Translations under genes and position numbers: made by a program
Notes under the pieces: generated by a model
The model's database searches: none
What the model saw: the letters and a program-made list of their open reading frames with translations, nothing else
Told to the model about the DNA's origin: nothing
Assembly: GCA_963798775.1 (NCBI GenBank)
Contig: CAWCUK010000001.1
Coordinates: 868,001-932,000 of the forward strand
Reading direction: 5' to 3'
From: CAWCUK01 sp963798775
GTDB lineage: Bacteria > Bacteroidota > Ignavibacteria > Ignavibacteriales > Ignavibacteriaceae
DNA length: 64,000 nucleotides
Shown here: piece after piece, positions 48,632 through 57,233 of the stretch
How positions within the stretch are numbered: position 1 is the stretch's first letter
How the letters are laid out: every line of letters begins with the position of its first letter

Positions 48632-49150
48632 TTATTCTACTTGTAGTTTATCCAAAACTTTGGCAGTAATATCGTATTGGTCTTTCGCGTAAAGAAGCAT
48701 AATATCTCCGCTTCTATCAAACACGAAATCTAGATCATCTTCTTTTGCTACATCTTGAATTGCCGTAAAAACTTTATTCTGCACAGGCTTCATTAATTCT
48801 TCTTGCTTTTGGAAAAGTTCGCCTTTAGTTCCGAATTTCTTTTCCCGGTAATCGGCAATATCCTGTTCCATTTTCATTAATTCCGATTCCAGGTCGGCTC
48901 TTGTTTGATCAGTCATGATTAGTTTTCTTTTCTCGTAGTCATCATATTTGGCTTTCCAATCGGCTTCCATCTTATTCAGTTCGCCTTGCCAATCTTTAAC
49001 CAAAGCATCAAGTTTTTGTCTTGCGTCTTGCGCATCGGGAAGTTTATCCATAATCGCATCAGAATCAACATAACCAATTTTTAACTGGGCGTGTGAAACT
49101 CCAACAAAAAAGGGAAATATTAAAATGAGTGACAAAAATATTTTTTTCAT
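48632..49150 (-). CDS. OmpH/Skp-family periplasmic chaperone (copy 1)
   Basis: A 172-residue exported protein: signal peptide (MKKIFLSLILIFPFFVGVSH), then KIGYVDSDAIMDKLPDAQDA and a long charged coiled-coil arm (about residues 45-120, EWQGELNKMEADWKAKYDDY-like). It ends with a beta segment DLDFVFDRSGDIMLLYA. Skp trimers hold unfolded outer-membrane proteins for BamA. It lies 10 bases before lpxD and after a sister copy. Confidence 0.9.
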   Translation of the reverse strand: MKKIFLSLILIFPFFVGVSHAQLKIGYVDSDAIMDKLPDAQDARQKLDALVKDWQGELNKMEADWKAKYDDYEKRKLIMTDQTRADLESELMKMEQDIADYREKKFGTKGELFQKQEELMKPVQNKVFTAIQDVAKEDDLDFVFDRSGDIMLLYAKDQYDITAKVLDKLQVE

Positions 49151-49274
49151 ATGAAGCTCCCGAATGTTGAGAAACTGAAAAATTATTTCAGCATTAGAAG
49201 AATTTTTAAATAATTAAAGTTCCCACTGAAAAACAATGGGAACCGAATAAAAATTATTATTGGAGACGGAAAAA

Positions 49275-49802
49275 TTATTTTCCTCTTTTTAATTTGTCCA
49301 TCACTTTATAAGTAACATCAAAAGCAGAATCCGCGTAAAGGAGAATGATATCTCCGCTCTTATCAAAAACAAATTGCATATTTTCATCTTTAGCTACCTG
49401 AGCAATAGCGTTATAAATTTTATCTTTAACGGGATTAAAAATTTCTTCTTGTTTTTTATAGATTTCGCCGGTTCCCTGCTGGAATTTTTCTCTTCTGAAA
49501 TCCATTATTGCTTGTTCTTGCGCGATAAGAGCCTGCTGAGAAGAAGTCTTTTTTGTTTCCGGCATATTGTTAGCTTGTTTTTGATAATCCGCAAGATTTT
49601 GTTGATAAGCTGCTGTCATACTGTCAAGCTGATTAGACCATTTTGCGGTTAACGCATCCAAATCGCCTTGAGCTTTAATTGCTTCCGGTAATTGAGTTAA
49701 AATAACTTGAGAATCAACATAACCAATTTTTTGCGGTGTTTGCGCAAATATTGAACTGTAACCTAAAAAAAGTGCTGTGATCAATAAAAGATATTTTTTC
49801 AC
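49275..49802 (-). CDS. OmpH/Skp-family periplasmic chaperone (copy 2)
   Basis: A 175-residue paralogue of the neighbouring gene: signal peptide (MKKYLLLITALFLGYSSIFA), QKIGYVDSQVILTQLPEAIK, a Gln/Ala-rich coiled-coil arm and NMQFVFDKSGDIILLYAD. The two copies share the same start and end blocks (IGYVDS, VFD(R/K)SGDI), so they arose by tandem duplication. It follows bamA by 32 bases. Confidence 0.9.
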   Translation of the reverse strand: MKKYLLLITALFLGYSSIFAQTPQKIGYVDSQVILTQLPEAIKAQGDLDALTAKWSNQLDSMTAAYQQNLADYQKQANNMPETKKTSSQQALIAQEQAIMDFRREKFQQGTGEIYKKQEEIFNPVKDKIYNAIAQVAKDENMQFVFDKSGDIILLYADSAFDVTYKVMDKLKRGK

Positions 49803-49834
49803 TAGTATTACCTCTGATTAAATTAAATAATTAA

Positions 49835-52352
49835 TTAAAAACCTTTTCCGAATTGAAAATGGAACAACCAAGCCGGTTCTTTATTATCGGTGGCCATTCT
49901 ATCAAAACCGTAGCCTAAATCAAAGCCTATTAAACCAATTGGGTTGATTAAAATTCTGGCTCCGACACCAACAGATCTTCTTAAATTAAAGAGATCAGCT
50001 TTCTTAAAGCTTTCGAAAACATTTCCGGCTTCTGCAAATGCTAAAAGATATAAAGGCATCGGTTCCATTGTTACCGCAAATCGTAAGTTCGGCTGTATAA
50101 CTTTCCATAACCCGTCCGCCTATTACTTGTCCCGCCGCGTTTCGAGGCCCGACAGTTCTGTCATCATAACCTCTTAATGGTGCTGTTGCAATTACTAATC
50201 CATTTCCTCCCATATAAAAATATTCAAAAGGATTTATTTTAGTTCCGGCAACAATTTCATTCAAATATCCTAAATCGGCAACTGTATAAAGCGCGATTCT
50301 GTTAGAGTTAAATAATCTTTTATACCACTCTGCCTTAAATCCTATTTTGTAATAATCTACATCACCCGGCAAAAAAGGTCCGCCGGAAATTTCAGCATCG
50401 AGAGAAACATTAGAACCTTTGGAAGGGAAAATAGGATTATCAATATCTTTTCTGCTTACGGTTGCGCCGAGCGTAAACTGCTGGGTTTTACCTTCGGCGT
50501 AAAAATTTTGCCCTTCAATTACATTATTGTTTTGATATCTGAATAAACCTTGAACGTAAAAATAATCGTCCGGCCATTTTAACCTTCTGCCCACACGTAA
50601 TAGTTCCTCCGGACTGGCGAAGATCGTAAATATACTGCTGACGAGTATCAAAAACTTCAAAACCAACTAAAGTTGGAGTATCAAACAGCCATGGTTCGGT
50701 AAATCCAAGTGTAAATGTTCTATAAATACTATTTACCCCGAACTGCCAGTTAAAACTTAATATTTGCCCACCGCCAAGTGAAAAAGGTTCGGCAAGAGAA
50801 AAATTAGTTAGCGTTACACCAACCGCTCCGCTGAATCCGAAACTTCCGCTATAACCTACTGAAGCATTTAAATAATCGCTTGATTTTTCTTCAACGTTAA
50901 AAGTAACATCAACCGTACTATCGTTGGGAAGTTTATAATCCAATACCTTGCGGGCCGTAGAGTTTCTCTACATTAAAATATTGCAGATTAGCAAGCTGCT
51001 GAACACTTCTAAATAGGAGCCCTCGATTAAAATAATCACCCGGTATTGTATAAAGTTCTCTTCTGATAACTTTATCTTTAGTTTTATCGTTTCCTGTAAT
51101 ACTTACTTTATCCAATTTTAAATTGATTTCTTTCTTCAACGCGAATATGAATATCAACCGAATCAGTACCGACTTTGGTTTCGGTAGGGGTAAGATTAAA
51201 AGTTAAATATCCGTTATCTTGATATAATGCGGTAACATCTGTTTGTTTTTCATTTCCGCGCAAATTCTGCTGAAATTTTTCGTAATCATAAATATCACCT
51301 TTTTTGAAATCAAGATGTCGATCTAAAATTTCATCGCTGTAAACTGTGTTTCCTTCCCATGTAATATTCCGGATTTTATACTGCGGGCCTTCATAAACAT
51401 TCATCTAATAGTTTAAATCTTTTTTATCATTAGAATATATTAGTGAATCAGAAAGAATTTCAGCATCACGATAACCGTTTTTTCTATAGAAATCAATTAT
51501 CTTCTTTTTATCGTCTTCAAATTTCTTTTTATCAAACTGAGCGCTGCTCCAGAATTTCCACCATACCGATTCTTCGATATCATCCATTTCACCGCGAAGT
51601 GTCGCGTCATCAAAAGCTTCGTTATTCAGTGAATTCAATTTTCCTTACAATAACTTTATCGTTCTCTTTTATATTAATTTTTAAGAGAATTCTGTCTTTA
51701 ATTTTTTCGATATAGATTTGAATATGCAATATCGCTTTTATTATAAGTAACGGTATATTCGTCTGACAAATCTTTTTCATTCTGCCATGTAACATCAATT
51801 TCATCATCCAGTAGTATCAGCTCTAAAATAATGTAAATAAGCAGGTGTTAACTTGTGCGTTCAAATATCCTTCTTTTTCATATAAAGCTTAGTAATTCTT
51901 TCTTTTAGCTCTTAGTAACTTCTTGAGGTTTTAAGATTTGCCCGCGGATGAAATTCATTTTTTCTTCAATATCGCTTGTACTTAAATCATCATTTCCTTC
52001 AATAACATACTTTTTCAATACGAGGATATTCTTTTACTTTTATTAAAAGAAAGACACCGTCGGCAATTTGTTTTTCAATAACAATTTGAACATCGGAAAA
52101 AATATTGAAGGACCAAAGTTGTTTTATGGCGTTCATTGTCTGATCGCCGGGAATTTGAATTTCATCTCCAATTTTCAATCCGCTGTTTGCAATAATAGTA
52201 GTTGCGTCTGCAGATTTATTTCCTTCAACCGAAATACCCAAAATTTTATAACTTGTTTTAGCAACTTGGCCGAAAGAAATAGATGAAATAAAAAATAAAA
52301 TTAATAAGGGAAATAAATATTTAAACAATTTCTTTGGGAAGGTTTGAGACAT
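49835..52352 (-). CDS. bamA: Outer-membrane protein assembly factor BamA (frame broken many times)
   Basis: Fragments in all three frames join to about 839 residues. The start at 52352 gives a signal peptide (LFKYLFPLLILFFISSISFG) and POTRA 1 (YKILGISVEGNKSADATTI). Further POTRA domains follow (VRKIEFTE; YKIRNITWEGNTVYSDEILD; LDKVSITGNDKTKDKVIRRE). The 16-strand barrel begins VDVTFNVEEKSSDYLNASVG, with GGNGLVIATAPLRGYDDRTV (the lid-lock RGYD), VGVGARILINPIGLIGFDLG, and a terminal HFQFGKGF strand. At least ten indels are needed. BamA is essential in diderms, so loss is not credible and errors are likely. Its start overlaps the uppS end by 32 bases. Confidence 0.88.
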
Positions 52353-53147
52353 TCTTTACGCCTTTGTCATTCTTTTTTATTTGTTCACTAACTTTACCGA
52401 ATCTTCTCTCTCTTTTCTGAAAATTTTTTATGGCTTCATATAAATGTTTTCTTTTAAAATCAGGCCAAAAAACATCTGTAATATAAAATTCTGTATAAGC
52501 AATTTGCCAAAGCAAAAAATTGCTCACTCTAAATTCACCGCTGGTTCTAATTAGAAGATCCGGATCGGGAATATTTTCTGGTAGTTAAATGATTCAGCAA
52601 AACAATTTTCATCAATTTCAGCGGCATTTAATTTTCCGTTTGCCAGCATTCTCCGCAATTTCTTTAACTGCTTCAAGAAGTTCCCATCGTCCGCTGTAAC
52701 TTAAAGCTAGATTCAAGGTCATTCTTCTTATTATTTTTAGTTTTTTCAATTGCATCATTTAATTCTTTTTGAACTTCTGCCGGAAGAGAATCGAAATCGC
52801 CTATTGTGGTAAGCTTAATATTATTTTCATTAAGTTCATCGGCTTCATTCTGCAAACTTCTTAACAATAATCTCATTAAAGTAGAAACTTCGTCTTTCGG
52901 CCTTTTCCAATTTTCAGTAGAAAAAGTATAAAGGGTTAGATATTTAACTCCCAACTTGTGCGCAAGCTTTCACAATATCTTTAACGGTATCAACACCCTG
53001 CTTATGCCCGGCAACTCTGGGAAGACCTCTTTTTCTAGCCCATCTGCCGTTACCGTCCATTATTATAGCAATATGTACCGGAATTTCACCCGATTTTTTT
53101 AAGGTATTCTGATGCTTTATCATCGGATTCGATTGCGTTTTACCCAA
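52321..53147 (-). CDS. uppS: Undecaprenyl diphosphate synthase (frame broken several times)
   Basis: Cis-prenyltransferase making the C55 carrier lipid for peptidoglycan and LPS. The pieces have HIAIIMDGNGRWARKRGLPR (with the catalytic Asp), GHKQGVDTVKDIVKAC, LTLYTFSTENWKRPKDEVST and FYITDVFWPDFKRKHLYEAI. Missing links lie near 52945, 52700 and 52560-52640. An internal start (MIKHQNTLK) is also plausible. Corrected size is about 265-275 residues, slightly above the family norm. It leads the uppS-bamA-ompH-lpx cluster. Confidence 0.85.
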
Positions 53148-53325
53148 ATTCTGTCCTAAAAATGATAAAGCGTGTAAAATTAACCTTATGACTACTTTAA
53201 TGTCAAGGTAAGTTAGTCCTTGATAAACATCTATTATACGATGATACCGGCTAAATTGTTCATTAGAATGAAAATTATTAGAATAGGGAAATTAATAAAA
53301 GGTAAAAATAATGGTTTAATATAAA

Positions 53326-53362
53326 TAAAAAAAGGCGAAATGCCGAAAAAACATTTCGCCTT
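53326..53362 (-). terminator. Rho-independent terminator of the lexA operon
   Basis: AAGGCGAAATG (53352-53362 on the minus strand) pairs perfectly with CATTTCGCCTT (53332-53342), an 11-bp stem with a 9-base loop, followed by a T-run. It ends the lexA group of genes. Confidence 0.85.
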
Positions 53363-53399
53363 AGAACTGTTTTATATTATAATATTTATGAAAAAAGTG

Positions 53400-53820
53400 T
53401 TAGTTTGCTTCAGTTTTTTTTCTGCCGAAGTAAAGTCCTTTCGGCAATTTGAAAAACTCTTATATTTTTTTTTACTTCATCTCGAGATTATTTCGATCAA
53501 TACTTTAGCATTTTTATAAAATTCGATCGGAACTCCAACAAAAAGCATTACTCTTTTATTGTGAATATTTGTTTGCCTGGTTGCTAGAATAGTTAATTTT
53601 CCAACTAGTTTCGGATCATTTAAATCATCTTCACCCAAGTGTAATACCAATTGCGTAATTCTGTTTTTATATCTTGCTACAATGTCAACATCAAATCCAC
53701 CGACCTTTTCCGGTTCAGGTAAATAATGTTCCGAATTTGCGGCTGACGGTTAAATAGCCTTGTTTCCAAAATTGCTCAACTAATAGATCTATGCTTCTTC
53801 TTTTTTCCTACATTTAACAT
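53400..53820 (-). CDS. Hypothetical protein in the lexA operon (frame broken)
   Basis: A corrected protein of about 139 residues from ATG 53820. It has IDLLVEQFWKQGYLTVSRKF, a block PEPEKVGGFDVDIVARYKN, LGEDDLNDPKLVGKLTILAT and KRVMLFVGVPIEFYKNAKV, and ends with LPKGLYFGRKKTEAN. The alternating beta-alpha pattern with an acidic GFDVDIVA strand faintly recalls a PD-(D/E)xK nuclease fold, but the key lysine is not evident and I do not claim it. Two or three indels interrupt it. It starts 17 bases after the WYL-like gene, in the same operon as lexA. Confidence 0.5.
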
Positions 53821-53836
53821 TATTTGCTCCTTTCAC

Positions 53837-54088
53837 TCAATTCGCCGCGGGAGATATCGGAATAATCGGCGAGAATTTTACATTTTCCAGAACTTTTATA
53901 TTTGCTATTCTGTTATAATCGAATTTCTTTATTTCATTTGAGTTGTTCACTTTTCCATAAATAACTTTTTTACCGGATTTTTCATGTGATATATAATATG
54001 GGTTCAATAACTACTTCATTTAAATCCGTATATAAATTTTATTTGATTTCTGTTATTGATTGCCATAGGAAAAAATTTCGGTTTTCAT
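53837..54088 (-). CDS. Small WYL-domain-like protein in the lexA operon (frame broken)
   Basis: The corrected protein of about 82 residues (start 54088) has AINNRNQIKFIYDLNEVVIE, PYYISHEKSGKKVIYG, KKFDYNRIANIKVLENVKF and a tail PIIPISPAAN. The order of conserved positions (IxF.Y, I.P, G, F...RI..I) resembles a bare WYL domain, a small SH3-like ligand- or nucleic-acid-sensing fold usually fused to an HTH. No HTH is present. Two frame changes are needed. A good GGAGCAG ribosome site precedes it, 15 bases after lexA. Confidence 0.55.
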
Positions 54089-54103
54089 AATATCTGCTCC
54101 TGT

Positions 54104-54753
54104 TTAATTTAACCATCTTACAACACCAACAACTTTCCCGACAAGTGAAAATTCTTTTTCGTCGGTAACTTCAATTGGTTGATAATTATTATTTTCCGGT
54201 ATTAAACGAATTTTATTATTTTTCTTGCTCGAAAGTTTTTACCGTGGCTTCACCATCAACAGCGCGACAACAATATCTCCGTTTACAGGCTCATTACCCG
54301 GAGAAACAATTACTAAATCGCCTTCAAAAATTCCGGCGTTTATCATACTATCGCCTTTTACCTTCAGAGCAAAGCAATCATCAGTCTTTTTTAATAAAAG
54401 AAGGATCAATTACAACACTGCCCTCAATATTTTCCATGGCAAGCATAGGAGAACCGGCAGCAACACGACCGATTATCGGAATTTTATTAAAATCGGTATG
54501 TTTCTTCTATTATAGTATTACAGGTTGTTTATTATCATCATGGTAAATGAAATACCTCTGCTTGCATTACTTTCAATATTTAAATATCCTTTTTTAACTG
54601 CAACGCATCCAAATGCCTTTTTACCCCAAAGGTTGAAGAAATTCCGAATTTTTTTCCAATTTCCCTTAAAGTCGGAGGATATCCGCTTTCATCTCTGAAT
54701 TCCTCAATAAATTGAAGAATTGCTTCTTGACTTTCTGTTAGTTGTTTTTTCAT
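54104..54753 (-). CDS. lexA: LexA repressor (frame broken about five times)
   Basis: SOS repressor and autoprotease. From ATG 54753: KKQLTESQEAILQFIEEFRD and GYPPTLREIGKKFGISSTFG form the winged-helix DNA-binding domain. After frame corrections come PIIGRVAAGSPMLAMENIEG (Ala-Gly cleavage site), LKVKGDSMINAGIFEGDLVI (catalytic Ser) and EATVKTFEQEKN (catalytic Lys), ending VGKVVGVVRWLN. Corrected size is about 216 residues, normal for LexA. Indels lie near 54600, 54545, 54500, 54390 and 54250-54230. It is expressed from a promoter overlapped by a perfect inverted repeat. The two genes after it are probably in the regulon. Confidence 0.9.
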
Positions 54754-54769
54754 TATAGTAGTGTTCCTT

Positions 54770-54793
54770 TGTTCACTACTAAAATAGTGAACA
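54770..54793. promoter_or_regulatory. Perfect inverted repeat, probable LexA operator
   Basis: TGTTCACTA (54770-54778) and TAGTGAACA (54785-54793) are exact inverted copies separated by 6 bases. The repeat is 17 bases before lexA and covers the -10 of the lexA promoter, ideal for autorepression. The half-site GTTCAC differs from the E. coli CTGT-N8-ACAG box. Confidence 0.75.
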
Positions 54794-54809
54794 GAAGAGC
54801 ACTTGTCAA
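54781..54809 (-). promoter_or_regulatory. lexA: lexA promoter
   Basis: Minus strand TTGACA (54804-54809), 17-base spacer, TATTTT (54781-54786). The -35 is a consensus match. The rest of the gap up to 55148 is AT-rich with no other feature I can support. Confidence 0.7.
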
Positions 54810-55148
54810 GTTTTTTTTTATAAATAATAAAAGATGTGTCTGAACGAGAATTAAATGGAGAGTGAAATAGCAGTAAATGATTGATTAATTTGCAATAAAA
54901 TAAAATATTTTCAACATTTTGTGAATTATTGCTCTGTTAAGGAGTGGTTAATATGCCCTTAGATAACTGTTAATTTGTGATTTATAGCGTTATGAATATT
55001 CGTTATGAAACGTGCATTATTTCGGGGAAAGGACAATTTGAAAGTTGAAATGGAAGCTGTAATAATTTATGCAAAAAATATACTAGCCGAAGATTAAGTA
55101 AAATATTATATTAGTGAAAAAATTCCTTGTTATAACAAAGAGGTTAAA

Positions 55149-55499
55149 ATGTCATCCGTTTGTGAAATTTGTGGAAAAGATACTAAATTTAATTATTCAT
55201 CAAGAACTGGTCTAGTTTGCAAAGATTGCGCGAAAGAAGAATTAGTTACTAATAAATCGGCAGGCGATCAAATAACAAAAATAACCCTGCCGAAATTTTT
55301 AAGCGCTGCTGGAGTTATATTTTTTGTTCTTAACTTAATTGGGAGTATTTATGTATATTTTTATTATGCCCTCATCTCTTTGGGAATTGCACTTATATTT
55401 AGCGGAAGTATTATTATGCTTATATGTTTTGGTTTAAGTAAAATTATAAAACAAAATATTTTTATAATTAAAAATTCATGTAATAACTCAATGGGATAA
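55149..55499 (+). CDS. Small zinc-ribbon membrane protein, function unknown
   Basis: A 116-residue protein. An N-terminal zinc ribbon (CEICGKD then GLVCKDCAKEE) is followed by two hydrophobic helices (about residues 48-75 and 77-100, with a YVYFYYALI turn) and a basic tail. Such zinc-ribbon plus double-helix proteins are common orphans. It is divergent from lexA and 395 bases from it, with no ribosome site stronger than AGAGG. Unknown family. Confidence 0.6.
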   Translation: MSSVCEICGKDTKFNYSSRTGLVCKDCAKEELVTNKSAGDQITKITLPKFLSAAGVIFFVLNLIGSIYVYFYYALISLGIALIFSGSIIMLICFGLSKIIKQNIFIIKNSCNNSMG

Positions 55500-55717
55500 T
55501 TAATAATTAAAACTTATTTTCCCCCTAGTTAATATTTCAACCAGATTCAAATGGTAGCAAGTCTTTATTTATTCAAAATATTCATTTTTTATAAAAAAAT
55601 TTTGGGTGGTATTTTATGCAAGATGTTTAGGTAATTTTTACCGATTACTTTTTGAGAGATTTTTAAATTGCTAGTTTTTCATTATTTTTGAAGGAATATT
55701 TTTTGGTATGCTATTTG

Positions 55718-55823
55718 TTTAACTATAACCGGAAAATAGTTTTAGGTAAAATCCCTTTCCCCAAGGGAAACATATTTCATAGCTGATGGATTAATTCCCC
55801 CCTAATTCATCAGCTTTTTTTTA
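55718..55823 (+). ncRNA. Candidate structured small RNA with three hairpins and a terminator
   Basis: Three stem-loops follow each other: AACTAT/ATAGTT (55721-55741), TCCCTT/AAGGGA with loop TCCCC (55752-55768), and a 13-bp stem with one G-U, AGCTGATGGATTA/TAATTCATCAGCT (55781-55815), with loop ATTCCCCCC and a T-run after it. A possible promoter TTGAAG-N17-CTATTT (55688-55716) sits in front. C-rich loops can pair with ribosome-binding sites. It fills most of the gap between 55500 and 55894; the rest of the gap is AT-rich and empty. A simple terminator with chance hairpins is the alternative. Confidence 0.4.
55781..55823 (+). terminator. Strong hairpin terminator
   Basis: A 13-bp stem (55781-55793 with 55803-55815), C-rich 9-base loop and eight T. 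It could end a transcript from the zinc-ribbon gene or the candidate small RNA. Confidence 0.8.
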
Positions 55824-55894
55824 TATAACTGACAAAAAAAATGTGCATCAGGAATTGCCAAATGCACATAAAAAAAACCTATATTAAAAAAGAA

Positions 55895-56980
55895 TTAAAC
55901 TGTTACTTTCTTTTTGTCTACAGTCATCAGCCAATTATGTCTATCTTCAATTTTTCCGTAATGTATGGAAGTTAATTCATTAAATAATTTTAGGGCCAGC
56001 TCACCCGGTTCGCCGTTATTAAATTTCATTTCAAAATCTTGATAATTAAGCTGACCTACTGAAGAAATAATAGCCGCGGTTCCGGTACCAAAAACTTCTA
56101 AAACATTGCCTTTTTTATATTCCTCAACAACTTCATCAATAGAAATTTTTCTTTCGGTTATATTCAAATCCCAATCTTTTAGAATTTGAATAACCGATTT
56201 TCTGGTAATTCCCGGTAAAATGCTGCCGTTTAATTCCGGTGTAGCAACTTCATCTTTAAAACGAATAAATATATTCATTGTACCGACTTCTTCAATATAC
56301 TGCTGCTCTACTCCATCGAGCCAAAGCACTTGTGTAAATCCTTTTTTTCGTGCTTCTTCACTTGCTAAAAGGCTGGCTGCGTAATTTGCCGGAGTTTTGC
56401 ATTCGCCTATTCCTTTTCTAACAGCTCTTACATATTCATTTTGAGCTAGAATCTTTACCGGTTTGAATCCTTCAGGATAATAAGCCCCTACGGGAGAAAG
56501 CAGTATAATAAATTTATATTTTGTTGATGGCTTAACACCCAAGAACGCGTCCAGGCTTATAACAAAAGGACGAATATAAAGTGATTCCCCATATTTTGCC
56601 GGAATCCAGTCTTTTTCTACGGCAATAAGTTCCGATAGCGCGTTTACCATAAATTCTTCATCAATTTCAGGTATACAAACTCTTCTTGCGGAATTATTTA
56701 ATCTTTTAAAGTGCTGATCCGGGCGGAACATAACAATCTCATTTTTTCCTGTTTTAAATGCTTTTAAGCCTTCAAAAATAGCTTGACCGTAATGTAGCAC
56801 CATTGCGGAAGGATGCAGGGACAACTGCTCTACAGGTTTAATAACCGGATTATACCATCCTCTGTTAACATCGTAATCCATTTCAAATACATGATCAGTA
56901 AAAATAACTCCGAAACCTAAATTCTCCGGTAATTCAACTTTCTTCTCACGTTCTTTAATTATATACTTTATTTCTTCCAT
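55895..56980 (-). CDS. ilvE: Branched-chain amino acid aminotransferase
   Basis: A 361-residue class IV PLP enzyme interconverting Val, Leu, Ile and their keto acids. Signature blocks are HYGQAIFEGLKAFKTGKNEI, RPFVISLDAFLGV, GIGECKTPANYAASL (PLP-binding Lys), VLWLDGVEQQYIEEVGTMN and VFGTGTAAIISSVG. The length is that of the long type II enzyme found in many bacteria. It is preceded by a leader with three hairpins and a short overlapping reading frame. Its relation to panB: alpha-ketoisovalerate, its product from valine, is the PanB substrate. Confidence 0.95.
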   Translation of the reverse strand: MEEIKYIIKEREKKVELPENLGFGVIFTDHVFEMDYDVNRGWYNPVIKPVEQLSLHPSAMVLHYGQAIFEGLKAFKTGKNEIVMFRPDQHFKRLNNSARRVCIPEIDEEFMVNALSELIAVEKDWIPAKYGESLYIRPFVISLDAFLGVKPSTKYKFIILLSPVGAYYPEGFKPVKILAQNEYVRAVRKGIGECKTPANYAASLLASEEARKKGFTQVLWLDGVEQQYIEEVGTMNIFIRFKDEVATPELNGSILPGITRKSVIQILKDWDLNITERKISIDEVVEEYKKGNVLEVFGTGTAAIISSVGQLNYQDFEMKFNNGEPGELALKLFNELTSIHYGKIEDRHNWLMTVDKKKVTV

Positions 56981-57109
56981 AATCTACCTAACATTTATTT
57001 GGGTATCCCAAAGGATTCTTAAAAATATTTAAAATATAACTGCCCGGTGGAGGGCAACCGGGCATAGAAAAGATTCATTAAGGGGGGGTAGAACTTAATG
57101 AATCAGTAC
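56968..57109 (-). promoter_or_regulatory. Structured ilvE leader with three hairpins and a short overlapping frame
   Basis: From the predicted start near 57109, the minus strand folds into three perfect hairpins: GATTCATTAAG/CTTAATGAATC (11 bp, 57072-57104, C-rich loop), TGCCCGGT/ACCGGGCA (8 bp, 57041-57064, loop containing CCCTCC) and TTTGGG/CCCAAA (56998-57012). An 8-codon frame, MLGRLWKK (56994-56968), with two Leu codons, overlaps the ilvE start. It could be an attenuator or C-rich RNA; none is proven. Confidence 0.4.
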
Positions 57110-57115
57110 GATATG

Positions 57116-57144
57116 AAATTAATACTAAAATATTTCATAATCAA
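57116..57144 (-). promoter_or_regulatory. Candidate ilvE promoter
   Basis: Minus strand TTGATT (57139-57144), 17-base spacer, TAATTT (57116-57121), directly before the hairpin leader. Confidence 0.45.
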
Positions 57145-57233
57145 TAAAAAAAAATTACCGGCAACAATAACATGAATAAAAAACAATTGAGATTTAAAAG
57201 GTATTTTTTTTGCAGGAAGTTTTTTTTAATAAG

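Noticed and set aside
43451..53147. Genuine pseudogenisation of the lipid A and BamA genes
   Set aside because: Corrected proteins keep every active-site motif and normal lengths, and these functions are normally essential; indel error explains it better.
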